Shown here: positions 22,358 through 36,100 of the stretch, piece by piece
Position numbering within the stretch: the first letter of the stretch is position 1
Layout: every line of letters starts with the position of its first letter
Source of the DNA: Malurus cyaneus samueli
Taxonomy: Eukaryota > Chordata > Aves > Passeriformes > Maluridae
Assembly (NCBI GenBank): GCA_009741485.1
Contig: CM019230.1
Location: forward strand, 3,746,619 to 3,810,618
DNA length: 64,000 nucleotides
Direction of reading: 5' to 3'
Translations under genes and position numbers: made by a program
The notes under the pieces: generated by a model
The model's database searches: none
Seen by the model: only the letters and a program-made list of their open reading frames with translations
What the model was told of the DNA's origin: nothing

Positions 22358-24080
22358 TACATCCATAACTGAATACAGTTCTATGTATTCAAATTCAGGA
22401 AAAATGCATCACATATACACACCAAGATACATCAAGAGAATACTAGGGGCAAGACACTGCCAACAGCAAGAAACACACAGAAAAGCACAGTCATTGCTAC
22501 TGTAACGTTCTTCTGGGGAGTGTGTTCAATAGAGGAGACATCTCTATGCACTGGGGAAAGCCAGATACTCGGGCCTATTTTTCTGTGCCAGTTGGTGTGA
22601 ATCAAAAGTGTGAAACGTTTACTTTTAAAAAAAAAGTGCATGGAATAAAATTTGTTTTTAGCATTCAACTACTCAAACAATTCTGTAAGCTCCTTATATA
22701 AGCTACATTGTTAATTAAAAAGGTCCTAGGCCTACAATACAGATCCAACTCTGGAGAACACAGGCACATATTGAAGTCATCCCTATTTAAGGCAGCATTT
22801 AAGCATACGCTCAACTTTAAAGCTTAATATTCTGTCCCACTGACTTCTACGAGCAGTTGCAGCACACACTTGAGTTAAGCACCTGCACAACTCCTCATTG
22901 AAATCAGGATGTGTTCCCTACTCAGAGCTTAAGATATGCACAGTGTGCTCAGTCTGGACTGGCAACTCCTGCAAGACCAGGCTCTTTTTCTTTTTCCTGC
23001 CCTATAGGTAAAAGCCACTCCACATCAGACTGTCCTCCACCGCTGTGCCAGGAACCAGCCGTTCCTCAGCACAGCCTGCCCAAAAAATGCCATTTTCAAA
23101 GGAGTGCAGCTGGCTGGGGTGGGAATGCAACTCAGCACGAAATGTCAAGGGCTGGTCCTCCTCCTCCCCCTGAAGTGAAATATTTCATGCAATTTTTTTT
23201 CCTAAGAACTGGAATGTGTTCCTTCAGTGAAATTGTTAAAATCAGGGTGAGGGGAAGGGACAGGACCCCAGAATTCATCTTAAAGGCCCATGATATACCC
23301 CTGAAAATAGGGGAACAGATTTGAAAAGCTCTTTGCCTCAATGCTACAGGGACCCTGGCATTAAAAACACACATGCACACACGCTAAAGAGCAGGCTCAG
23401 AGCATCCCAAAGCAGGCTCCAAAGTGATCTTACACCAAAAACACTTTGTGCTGACAGTGGCAAACAAGTGGATGGTGATTTTTCATTAATAGCAAAAATT
23501 CTGCAGTGTCTTCCTTTTCTTCCCATTTACTTTATGTCTTTTCCCAAAGTTTGGGTTGTGTTGCGTTTTTGTTTATTTTTTTTTAATCTGATGTGTGTTT
23601 TAAGTACTAAAACTAAATCAAATAGGAAATTACACAGTCAGCACCAGTCAGGAACTGAACCTGGGTATGTCAATTCGTTTGTGGTACCCAAATTCCTGGA
23701 AGAACGAAGAAAAAAATTCTTGCTCCTAAAGTTAGGGCCACATCCATATGTTTCCATTGTCTTTTTTTTATCTTTACAACTAGAGGTAGAGTCATTTTAT
23801 CCAGTATCTAAAACAACATGATCCAGTTATATTGTTATTACATTAATATACAGTATCCATCTCATCACAGGTATTGAAAGTGCATGGAAAAAGTCTAACC
23901 AAGCCAATTCAATGACAAATAACAGTGTACCAAACATCATAAAAACACACCCGCGCACCCACACTCACACCTAGTGTATACATATATTTATAGATTCATT
24001 TACAGTATCAGAGTGCTGCTTAGATCCAGTGGCATGTGCAGAATTATCAGGCAGTTGCTGCTTTCCTTCTCATATTCTCT

Positions 24081-24197
24081 TCAATTCTTTATTTCCAAGA
24101 TAGACGGATTGTGGTCCAGGATTGCCAAAATTATCTTGTCCATATACTGTCGTAATCTGTAATTTATCTCTTCCTGCTCTTTGAGGGCTTCCATGAG
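24081..24197 (-). CDS. RAB11FIP4: RAB11FIP4 terminal coding exon E12 (Rab11-binding domain)
   Basis: 117 bp including TGA; acceptor GTTTTAG|CTCATG. It encodes LMEALKEQEEINYRLRQYMD and KIILAILDHNPSILEIKN. This is the Rab11/Rab25-binding domain: an amphipathic helix (YMDKIILAIL) followed by the conserved NPSILEI turn. The C-terminal residue is Asn where I recall His in human. The stop codon is followed by the 3' UTR. Confidence 0.98.
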   Translation of the reverse strand, partial: LMEALKEQEEINYRLRQYMDKIILAILDHNPSILEIKN

Positions 24198-27100
24198 CTA
24201 AAACACAACATTTCCAAGTTACTCCTGAAACATTTTCAGTAGTTTATGTGATAGCATGAAATGGAGACAGGGGAGAGACCAGTGCCTGCTCAGGATCACC
24301 AATTCCTTTTGTGATAGGTTTTCTGCCTCAAGCTCCTCCCTGTATCCCTATCAGAAACAATCTGTATCTTACAGATCTTTGCTATCAAGGAAGGAGTGAA
24401 CAGTCACCACCAGGGATCTTTTGTCATTTGAAACAAATTCCCCATCTAACACTCCAATCCATCCTGCACCCACACCACAGATGAGTGCTACATCCCAGTG
24501 CAAGAAATGGCAGAGCCCCAGATCCTCCTAAAGCTCATGTAATTTGGATGTCCATTTTCATAAGAGTTCACCAAAGTGAATCTGCAGGTTCTTCTTTGTT
24601 CTGATTATACAAGAAAAAAAAGCACAATGGCAACAGTTTGTGCAGGTCTGTGAGGTTTTACTGAGTCTGGCCCACAGCTCTCAGGCTCTTGACTCTTTTA
24701 AAGGGGGGTGTGCATATTCTTTGCATGAACCAGAACCTTGAGATTGAGAAGGAGAAAGTGAGATTTTTCTTGCCAATAGCAGAAGTCAGTTTGCTTTTAC
24801 CTAATTAGAGAGCAACAATTAAACAGCCTTTCTTCACACTGCTCTGGTTTAGCAAGGAACTAAGCTCTCAAGTATGTCTTTCACTTCAAGGGCCTGCCCA
24901 GGAGCTAAGGCTGACAGGTCAGTCCAGTGCAGACTGGGTAAAAACAATTTTTCTGTCTCAAGATTTTTCTTGATGAAGCAATGGGAAATTCTGTCTGGAA
25001 GAGATAGAGCATCAAGGACAAACAATTCCTTTTATTTCCTTCACCATTAAGCTGTCCTCTTCCCCAGGAGCTCTTACGTATCTATTGGCCTGATCTCACA
25101 ATCTGTCCTGGAGCTCAAAGGCAGCTACATCAGCTGGACTCAGCCCACATACAAATGGGTCTCCCAAAATATTTTCCAAAGCATTACCAAATTACTATTT
25201 GCACACTAGTTACTTTCTCCAAGAATTCAGCTCTGCTATAGGGAATATTCAGCTCAAATATATATCTCAGTGAGAGCTTGTTACTGAAGTAAGTTAGACC
25301 TAAGTCTAGGACAGAAAGTAAAAATTAAAATAACTAGTGATGGCAATTTCTGTATGAAATTGATGTCACACTATCACAATACCCTGCAAGACAGAAGATG
25401 TTCAAACTGTAAAACAGTTTGCTGAGATTCTAATCATTCAAATTTTTTGAGAGAGAGAAATGGGAGAGTTATATTACCAGGAGCACCCCAAAACAGTGTT
25501 AGATTTAAGGCAATCTTTTAAACACCCTTGAACTTCTAGCAAAGCAGAATTTTCTGTTATTCATTTGTCAACCTCAGATCGTTCAACCTTGCCAGTTAAT
25601 TACATTGAAAATTGCATATTCTTGGATGTAGTACTTGATTATAAAAGCACATTACCTCATCTCTTGATGCAGAATCGATTTCAGCAGCCAGTGACTGGGC
25701 TTTTGTTTGCGTTGCAAAGAGGTTTTTAGCTTCATAAAGACTGAGACTTAGAATCTGTCCATTAAGATCATCATTTTGGTCACGAAGTTTCTGATTCTCC
25801 TATTTAAGGATAAAAAGACATTGCTTCTAAGTTATTCTGACAAAGTTTCATTAAAAAATAAATAATATTTTAACATCACAGGTCACTCGGATGGCACATG
25901 GTGAGGCTGCAAGCTGACAGCAACTCTTGCCTCCAGTGACAAGACCTCCCTGCCTGAGTTTTCCTATGGAATAAATTATATCACCAATGCAAAGAAGTCC
26001 TGCAATGTGGCTCTTGTGCTTGTGTGAGAAGGGTAGGGACAAAATCTGAAGACAGAGTGCTTGGGTTCACAGTTCAGGTGTTTTTCAAGGCATTCCTGTA
26101 CATTTGATGTGGATCGAGAGGCCCTTCCCTGCTCACCTGCTTCAGCCGTTTTATTTCATGCTCCATTTCCACCTCTCTGGTTTTGGCGTTGAATTCGCTC
26201 AGGCTGGAGGAAGAGCTTCTCCCACGTCCTGGACGTTCACATTCCAGCTTGTACAGCTGCAAGTGCTCCAGCTCCTTGCGCAGGTCCTCGATGAGCTGTG
26301 GGCAGCAAACAGGCCCTGTCTGTGCAGCTCTCCTGCAAACAGCCCCTCTGTGCCCCGACACAAGCACTCCTGAGCCACAGTCCCACAAAACCGCCTCTTG
26401 CTCTTCTTCCTATGGAAGCACAGATCCCCTAAACTGCCCCAGAGCTGGAAAGAGCTCTGATTGCTAAGCTTCATGCCTGAGGAGTATAATTCCCCTTGCA
26501 GACAGAGTATAGGAAATGTTAGAGCACACAGTTCTCAAGGGGTTGTAAACCCTTTGAGGCAGGGATTGCCATTTATTAAGTATTCTTGCAGCATTCATCT
26601 CCCTGTGGGCACTCCTCCCACAGAAACACACTGCAGCAACACATTCACTGGATGTGGCAAACTCAGTGTTCATCCTGTCTGCCTGTTTCCAGCTGGGCTT
26701 CCATGTATGTCAGATGTGATTGTCTGGCCTCTCCTCTCCCTTCACACCTACCTCCTGCGTGGCTTCCCTCTCCTTGTTGAATTCCAGCCTGTTCTGCCGC
26801 AGTTTGTCCATCATCCTCTTGTACAAGTCCATCTCATCTTTCAGTCGCAGACTTGTGTCTTCCAACCTGTCTGACATGCGTTGTCTCTCCTGGAACAAAC
26901 AGGGGATTTCAGAACAGGCTGACAAGTGCAGGAGACACCCTCAGTTTCACAGCTGCTCATAAGCTGGCTTGTGACTCAGGACATGCCCACCTTTGAGTTG
27001 ACCAATGTTCTAATTTCTTTAATAATCTCGTTTAAGGAAGGAAAATTAAAGAAGCTGGGCCAAGCAGTGTTAAGAGTTTGCTCTTACACGAATTGAAACT

Positions 27101-30100
27101 GCTATTAAATTGCTCAAGCACTCAGGAGTTCTGTTACCTCATCTAATCTCTCCGTTTGGGATTTCAGCCGTGTGACAGTGGTTTTCAGATCACCATTTTC
27201 TTCTTCCAGCTGCTGAACCCTGTGTTAATAACAAAAATCTTACAGCAAATACCCCTTCAAGAATGCAGACATGTGAAACAGTGTGCTTTAAAAAGCCATC
27301 TCACTTCACTTAAAAGAAAGATCAAAGAGGGAAAATCTTTATAATCATAGACTTTTTAACATGAGTCTTTTTGTTTGTTTTTAGGGCCCCAAATGCTACA
27401 CTGACCCTCAGACTCCTGTGCTCCTGACAACAGATATCTGAAAAAAGGTAAATCGGAAAAAAACAAACACAGGCACAAGTGTTTGCTAGAACTGGTCACA
27501 ATTCCCTCCTTGAATCCATGCCAAATATCCAGCTAAGCTGTCTACATAGGCCACGTGGATTAAAGCATTAATGTAAAGCATCCTCCAAGCTTTTGGGCAT
27601 TAAGCATGTGACTGCAGAGCTACTCTACAGAGCTGCCAACCTACCACCATCTGTGCACTGTCTCTGGTGAACAGCCTACATTTACAAGCAAAGTAAAAGC
27701 AAAGAAGAGAAGACCTTGTGCCCTGTTCAGGGTGGCACCAAGATGTTTATTACCTTGTATTTAGCAGTTCAATTTCAGTGCCTTTCTCTTTTTCATACTT
27801 GCTGTAAGCTTCTCTATGTCTCTTTATTTCTTCTTCCAGGGTCTGTTCTGCTGATGTTTCTTGGTCTTTCAGTAGTTCCTCTAGCTCATGAACTCTGAGG
27901 AAACCAGATCTCATTTCAGTAACAGCTTCCTAAGTACTTAAAAATAACCGAGCGACTTCACTGCCTCTCTCTTTCCTGCTCATTCCTTTATTTCATTCTA
28001 ATTCACCATCTCTCTTGGCATTTAACCTGTCCCACTATCTCCCATAGTACCTAATCTTCCAATAAACACAGAATTAAGTAGTATCAGTTAGTTCATCTAT
28101 TACTCTCAAGAAGCTGGGACTATGACCGAGCCTCCTGCTCTTGCTACATACAAAGAAAAAAACCAAACACAACAACCAACCACCAGGGGTAACCTCTCTT
28201 ACAGAAGAGTTTACTCTGTACAAGTCAGTAACATCTATGTTAAAGACACTTCTTTGGAGGCCTCTTCCTGCTGCAAATTCAGCAAGGCAGCCCTACTCCA
28301 CCTGGACTTCTCAGATGAAGCCTTAAATTTATGAGCATTAAGGAAGAAGATTTGCTCATACTCTACAGGTAGAGAGATTCCTTCCCCAAGACTGTGCTCT
28401 AGCTTTGCTCTGCCATGGTGAAGAGAGCCAGCTCTGTGCTTTGTTACCTGTGAACCAGCTGCGTGTTCTCCTGCTTTAGTTTGCTCTTCAAGTCACCATT
28501 TGTCAGGCTATCGTTCTCCAGTTCTGTCACCTTCTTCTCCAGGTATGTTACCTGCATGGGTAAGCAGAAAAAATTTGAAGTTTGAACCTCTCTTCAAACA
28601 CCCCTTCACTGTTCCTAACTGGCTTTAGCTACTCTACCATTTTAAAAGGGGACATATTTCACTGCAAAGCCAGCAGTGAAATTAAGCTCCGAAATTCTGA
28701 GTTCACCAGACCCTACATCTTCCTTGGAGGTGATCACTGTAAATGCACCATAAAAAAGTCCTAACACAATGCCTACATCTGTGCTCACACAGTTCTTGCA
28801 TTGCTGCCAAGCAAAGTTGTAATAGTAATGGAACATCGAGGACATTTTGAACCAGCTACTTCAGATCATGGGTAATTCTGAGCAAGGTCTTCATCCTGCA
28901 ATGCAGGGCTCCAGCAGGATTTGGTTGGGTACATTACAGGGCACACAGATTCTCACCTTTTCAGTGATATCATTGTCACAGGAGTCTATACTGTCTCTGA
29001 ACAAGTCTTCTGTGCTGCCATTACTGCTGCTGAAGTTACTGTTGTGGAAGAGCTGCCTGAAAGATCAAAAGGATAATTATTTGGCTTGATGAGGAAGAAG
29101 GACAAAGAGTCTGGCTTCAGACTTTGAAATCTGATGGCAAAATCTGTGCCATCATTTCAGTGACAATTACAACTTTTTAAGCACAAGTCTTACAAGAGAC
29201 TGGTAGCTAAATGAAGTCATACTGAGCACAGTCAATGACATTAGTTCTAGCGAGTGAGTTCTTTGTCACTTTTGATAGGATCTGCCACCAGCATTAACAT
29301 AGTTTAAAAAATACTTAAGTCCTATTCACACTATGCACTGAATTGCATTTGCCTTATTAGAAATTTAAAATAAGGTCACCACTGCCCATTGGTGCAGTTT
29401 GGCTAGAAAATTTCATACAGTAAGAACTTCAAAAAACAGAAAAAGAAACATCTCAAGCAGTTCCCTCTGCAGGGTAATGTCAGAACACGTAGTACTGGAT
29501 AATCTAAAATGTTTTTGAACCTTGCAGCCCTCCCCAGCCCAGGGCTGGTTCATTCAAACATGACCCTCCTGTTTTCCTTCACATTTTGGCAACAGCAGCA
29601 AGGCCTGCATTACAAGGGTTAAAGAAGCAGTAGCTGGACTGATGGAATAGCAGCAAAAAGGAATAAATTTGGCAGACAAGGAAGCAAAAATTGTCTATAT
29701 TTTCAACAGAGCTATTTCCAGTTCAGGGGCCTGCTCCAAGACTAGCAGGGGCTCTTATACTCTGCAACATCCCTATCCAAACACAGGCCCCTTCCCTTAA
29801 AAACTTATCTTGGCTTTTCTAAACTTATTCCTACCCTCTTCTCCCACTCCCACTTACGGAATTGTTACAGCTAATTCCACAAATATTCATAGAAAAGTTG
29901 AAGAGCCTTACCTTCCAAACGCTGTGCTTGATATTTTCCTGTTAGGGCTACATGGATACAGAAGGAATAATATAGGAATTAAACACTTATTTGATTCAAT
30001 TTTAATTGCACAATGAAATATAATACTGACTTTTTTGTGAAGTCAAAAGATGATTCTGTGAACAATATTCTTTAAGAACTGAATCAAAAGCTTGAGTTAC

Positions 30101-33100
30101 TAACAATGCAAAGATGAATGAAGCTACAAATTACTGTGATCATTAATACGTCAATTTGCAAGTACTGTTATATTTAGCAGAGATTTGTCAGTGTAAATCA
30201 GAGCAAAACTAACATTAGAAACACCACAAAGGGACACCAAGTTAGTGATGGACATTTATTCTGGATTCCAGTTTTTAGATGAATTTATGAACAGTTAGTT
30301 TATCCTTCCCCATAATGCTTCCCAGTTCAGCACAGGAACTGAGGTCTTTCCATTTTTACAGTTCCCTTGTGCAGCCAGAGACTGGTGCTATCTAAATAAA
30401 GACCCACTCTGAAACAACAGCACTGGAACCAGATCAAAATACTGCTTCATCTCTCGGTAAGAGGATGTAACATTTCTGTGTGCTGGACACAGCTCTTGGT
30501 CAGGCACACCTAGCCTCCCTCAGAAAATTCCCAAAGTCCTGGTTGGTTACGGTTTGGTGCTGGCAGACTCCCTGCTAGGGCAGGAACATTGTTCATGACA
30601 AGTTCTAGGCTGATGTGTATTGAGAGAAGCAGCAGCGCAGCGAGCTCTGTCCCAAGAGTTACGCCGACAGGCAAGATTCACATCCAGTTTCTAGGGGGAG
30701 CTAAAATCCCACCAAATAATTCCCTTCAAAAACTAGGTGATTGTTGGAAGCACTTTCCAAGTGCTCGACACAGCTTAGGAGTGGATGGAGTGGCAGAGAT
30801 AGAAACGTACAGAAAAAACTGAAATTGCAAAGAACTCCAAAAGTAACTTCTGCCATAGGATTCATCATTTTTCCAAGTTCCCTTGAGGACACAAAAAAAT
30901 CCTACAGGAGCCAAGTACCTCTGCTGACCAGTAGCTTTAGGAGAGGTGTATGTAAGGTTATGTGCATTAACCAAGGATCTGCAGATCCCTCCTTCCCACC
31001 TGGAGAAAGCAGTAGCTAACTGTAGATCTGCACTAAACAGCACAGCAGCTTTTCCCACTTCCTGGGGGGAAATATCACTCTCACTCTGCAATCAAAGAGC
31101 TCATTGGTTAAAATACTTGAGTTTATTAATGCTGTCTGCACTTAAGTCAGAAAAATATTTAACAGCTAATGAAGAAACGGCATTTTGGACGTAGAGGTCT
31201 ACATTTCTTGCTGTTTTGTAAGAATAACACGTGTGTAAGATGGAATGGGATACAGGAATGGGGAAGGCTCCCTCTCCCACGGCTGTATGCCAGTCCCACG
31301 TCAAGGGGGCATTGTCAAAAGCAGTGCAGTAGGCTGCTTACCTGTTTGCTTTCAAGTTTTTCAGCCTGGCTTCCAAATCGTTGAGGAGATTTATCTTTTT
31401 GCAGCACTGTGAGCAGTAAACATCCAGTAACTCGCTGTTATAAACATGTCTCATTTTTCGGGGGGTTTGGCCAGCACTGTTTGCAGGAAAGGAGAGATGT
31501 TACTGGCTGTAGTAACCAACCCACAACAGGTTTTCCTCGTGACTGCGTGTCTGTGTGTCAGAGTCACAGATGAGGGACGTGAAGAACCATCTCTAACCAC
31601 AGCTCATCTAACTCAGAGCTGGTGATGGACAATGCCAATCTTAAGGCAAGTCCACCTGTCTGAGTCGAGGCCTTCCAGAGGATGTGGATGTTTCTGGGTG
31701 TCAGGGCAATGAATCAGTTTGGGTGACCAGAAGAAGAGCAAAAGGTACATGGGATGCACAGTGATGCATGCAGCAAAGGCAGCCACATGAGCGTGTTCCA
31801 CCTCAGCAATGTCCTCCTCTTCTTGCCCATCTTCCCACTAGAGCCTGGCATGCAACCTGAAGAGTCTTTTCCCCAAGAGAAAGGAGGAAGATGAAAAACA
31901 GAGTGGTCTGGTAAGAAGTCACACAAACCCCCTCAGATGGTAGGATGAAAGGAAGGAACCCTGGAATGAGGAGGAAGGGAGAAATGGACACAGGTCTGAA
32001 GAGGAGATAACAGAATCTCTTGGCATGATAAAGAGAAAATAAACTCAAATAAAAGAGAGCAACCAAGGCATGAAGTGCACTGTGCCCCAGGAATGAGAAT
32101 GGAAAGGGCTGCATAAACCTGAGGAAGAAGGGGATGAAGGGCACAAGCCATCATCATGAAGGGGCAGTGGAGAGGGTCTGGCTCTGCATGCATGACAGAG
32201 GTGGCCAGGCTGGATTGCAGAAATGCTGGAAACAGAGGGGGGGTCTCATGCGGAACAGAAGGATGCAGTGAGCTTGTCCTGTGTTAGCAGTGAAGCACAA
32301 GACCTCCATGTGCTATGGATCCAAGCAGACAAATCCTACAGAATCTTCATGCTCAGCTCTTCCCAACCCTGCTCACCCATTCCCTTGCTTGGGGACTGTA
32401 AAATCTGGACCTGCCTTGGCCACAGGATGTAAGAGCTGCAGAGACTGAGGTCACATGCAGGCAGCAAGTGCACTGCTGTGGCATTTCCAGCTCCTAAAAG
32501 ACAGCAGCTACTTGCTCATGATTTTCAAGAAATTCCAAGTCGATAGGATTTTTGTTTCAAACAACCCCCTGTAATGTGCAGCAGTTCCCCTCACAGATTA
32601 GTGTTAAGGATTTGTAGCACCAGAACACGAAAGGGAAACAGCTCTCTTCTCTCCACTGTATCAGGGTGGGTACATAATGCTAAGCTGGTTTCCACTGCAG
32701 CAGATCCCTTCCAGTACTAACCCTGAACTGTGGAATTACTGTGTGCAACAGAAAGAAATCTCTACAAGCAAAACAGCCCAGTTATTTCAACAGAATCAAA
32801 CACTGATTATCAGAAGCAACATATTTGCTATAGCTCTTATTATTAAATGCAGTCTGTCAATTGGAGGGCAGGAAATTAACTGATAACATTTTGCTTTTAA
32901 GGTAAGTCTGTGTAACCAGTGTAAAATCTGGTATGGTCAGAGAAGAATAAAAATGAAAAATTGTTTGTTAATGAATAAGGAGCAACCTGGAAGATACAGA
33001 TGAGCCAAGGTCAGAGTAGGCGTTGGTTCTGGTCTCATCATCAGGGCATGGGCTACTGGGAGTAAAATCCACATCATCTCCTTCCCCATAGTCTTCAAAC

Positions 33101-36100
33101 TGTTCTTCATTACTGATCAGGGAGGCGGTGGAGTAAGTGGAGAGGTCAGATGCTGCAGAAGGGTTGTGAGGACTTGACCTGAAACAAGAGGTCAAAACAT
33201 CTCAAAGGCCGACTCTGATAGCACCTCACCTCACACGGAATCTTCCACCTTCACAGGCTGTCCCCTCTGAAGCTGTAACCCGCTTACTTTGTGCTCAAAC
33301 CCTGAAATGCTAAATGCACCTGATGTGCAGCCTTCAGAGACAAGAGCATGAGAATCTATCAACAAGGTACCTGCGTGGCAAGTTTGGATCAGCACAAACC
33401 ATTTCACTCAAAAGAGCACACCTTCATGATCCTCAGCCACCGCTTCCACATGGGGATTTCTGCTCTGAATGCAGCAACCATGCAGACAGCTCTGAAATGC
33501 ATGGGATAGTGAGAGGAACATGTGCAAGACAGGGGCTGTCACTTTATTTCATAATCAGAGAGTTTCCCAGAAATCCTCTCCCACACTCCAAGAGTCCCAA
33601 CCACTCTCTTTGGTGTGGTCAGAAAGAAACCTCAGCTCACCACATACCAGAGAGTCACTAAAACTACTCATGTGGCCTAACAGAGGCTGGGTTCCTGCCC
33701 TTCCTTCCACCAGGACAAACTGTGTCTTTCAGAGGAAATATGGACCACAAGAAAAGGCTGTCTAACCACCAGAAAAGTACCTAAAATGATGCCAAATGGG
33801 TAAGGAATGGCAGGACCCTGCGACTTCAGAGCAGGAGGGCAGACAGGTAAATAGATCAGCAGAGCCAGGCACCACAGGAAAGCAGCTGGCAGAGCAGTTT
33901 TGAGCACATCAAACCTAATGAAACAGAGCAAGGTGGCTGCAGAAGGTGCACAGGGTTCACTGACAGAGTCCAGACTGCCCTGTGCAGTGTGCAGAGTGCA
34001 GGTGTTCTACACAGGTTTGCTCAGCTGCCACCTTGGTGAGGCTTTCAAGGAGACAAGTCAGTAAATTCACATGCAAGTTCTTAAAAATAAACTTCTCCCT
34101 ACAGAAAAAACGCTTGTGAGGCCCTGGCATTGCCCAACTGTTCCCTCTACAGCAGAATCCAAGGCCTCTACAGTACAGACTATTGGCACTTTATGCAGAT
34201 TGGGTCAAATTTTCCTCCCCCTTTGCTTCAGTGTACAGTGCTCATATCTCCAGCTCCACCAGCTGAGCCAGGGGACAGTAGCTCCCAGGTGACATAGTTC
34301 TCCAGCAGCTCCACAATATTTCCTGCTAGGTTTCTTCTACCTTGAGCCTCTCAATGTCCCTACAGGGAGAGCTCTCTTCCTGTAATACTCCACTTGTGAG
34401 CTGTAAACAAGAGATGCACCAATGTTCTTTTGGTGGATGGTGCAAGCATTATTTGCATATCCCTTCCCTCCAAAAGCAATTAGTAGCAGAGGAAGCCTGC
34501 CAACATTTCAGATGTATGCTCTTTTGTTTCCCCTGTTTTGATGAGATCCATTTATAACCTGCAACTCATTTATCTAATTCACATTAACAGAAATTAGGGC
34601 AAGTCAAACCTGGCACACTATTAAAGGATGAAGATAGGAATATTCATACTAGAAATAGATCAAACTTATCTAACAAGGCTCCTTGGCTGAGTGATTAGTG
34701 AGAAGCTCAAACATATCATAATAACATTTATTCATAAAGTGCTGCTGTGCATGGACATACTCAGAATTGATAAGTTTTTGGGAGATCTTGCAATCCTACT
34801 GCTGTCTGTATCTCATTTGTAGTTACACCATGCCAGTTTGGGAAGAAGCTCCTTGCAACTCTTGCACCAGGACTGGAAATCCTGGAATCACATGGTCATT
34901 TGCACAGGCGTTGCTAAAAGCAACTGATTTTCCCCATTCTAACACTTTCTGAAGAGAACTTAGAAGTGTTTGGTGTTTTTTGTTTGTTTTTAAGGGTAAT
35001 CTCCTGTTCTTCAGAACAGGATTTCAGCTGACTGACAACACCTCATACCCAACCTGCCTGCTTCTTCAACAAGCAGAGACGTAAATCTCTCTATTGCCCA
35101 AAGTAAATCTCTCTACTGCCCAAAGTAAAGCTCTCTACTGCCTCTTGAAACACAAAAGCATGAAGCTTCTCAAGTTTTCTCCCCACAGATTTACCAAAGC
35201 TGAGGAGGTCTCAGAGGATAAGCCAAGGTCTGTCAGTCACAGCACTCTAACTCTTGGTAGTTCCTGCCTGCCCTCCAAGGAGGGTACAGGAGGCACAATG
35301 CCTTCCCCACCCCCTTCACAAGAGCCCGACTGGCACAGCTGGGAGGAAAAACATTTCAAACACAGCATGGGAAAAAGTCACCAGGATGAGGCTTTGGAGA
35401 GCTGGGAATGGCACGCAAAGGAGACAAGTTTGATAAAGAGCTGATGAAAACTGTAATTATCTTGAGAAAGTCTCTGAGGTTGCTTGGGCAAATGGGAGAA
35501 GGGCAAAACTCAGCTAGCTGAGAAATTCAGAAGGAAGGTAGGAATGAGCTGTGCAGGGAGCATCCAAGGGGGCCCAGGAGAGAGAAGAAAGGCTGCCTTA
35601 GCAATGAACAAAGCTCAAGAGGCACAAATCAAGATGACAGGCCAAAAATAGGGAAGGCAAGGCAGAGGCTTACAATGCAAACCCATCTGAGCTCTGTCCT
35701 GTGGTACTGCACTAACTCAGCTCAAAGCAGGATTAAACCAAGTTTGGTCCTTTTCCCCCCTCAGTCATCTTTAACCAGCATTCCCAGATCCACACCTGGG
35801 AAGAGTCAAGTTAGGGTTACAGAGACACTGGTGTTAACAGCAAACTGTGGTTACACACGCACATGCCAGGACACCCCACGTTAAACACGATTTACTGTTG
35901 CACAGTAAAGGTTATGGAAAATTAGAAACACAAAGGATTAACTTGCTACGTGAAGTTGCAAAGCAAATCAGCAGAGCCCACAACATCAGGTAATTAGATG
36001 TACAAAAGACTACAGCAGCATTCCCCATACTGAACTGCTTTGCAGGAAGTATTTGTTTTAATTCCAGCATAGAAAGCTTATGGCAACAGAGAAAAACCTA

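Larger units (their letters stand above)
16490..24080 (-). other. RAB11FIP4: RAB11FIP4 3' UTR and downstream flank, end unresolved
   Basis: The RAB11FIP4 stop codon is at 24083-24081 and the transcript continues leftward. The next 7.6 kb is AT-rich, has no recognisable coding exon on either strand and no transposable element I can name. It contains several AATAAA signals in the right orientation, so the 3' UTR ends somewhere in this stretch. An (AT)n run lies at 22337-22357. Short open frames here are lysine- and asparagine-rich chance frames. Whether the UTR is short (ending near 22.2 kb), medium (19.6-19.9 kb) or long (16.5 kb) cannot be decided from sequence alone. Confidence 0.5.

Noticed and set aside
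26074..26388. A 104-codon open frame taken as one exon.
   Set aside because: Only 26137-26295 is exon E10; both ends of the frame read through clear splice sites into intron.
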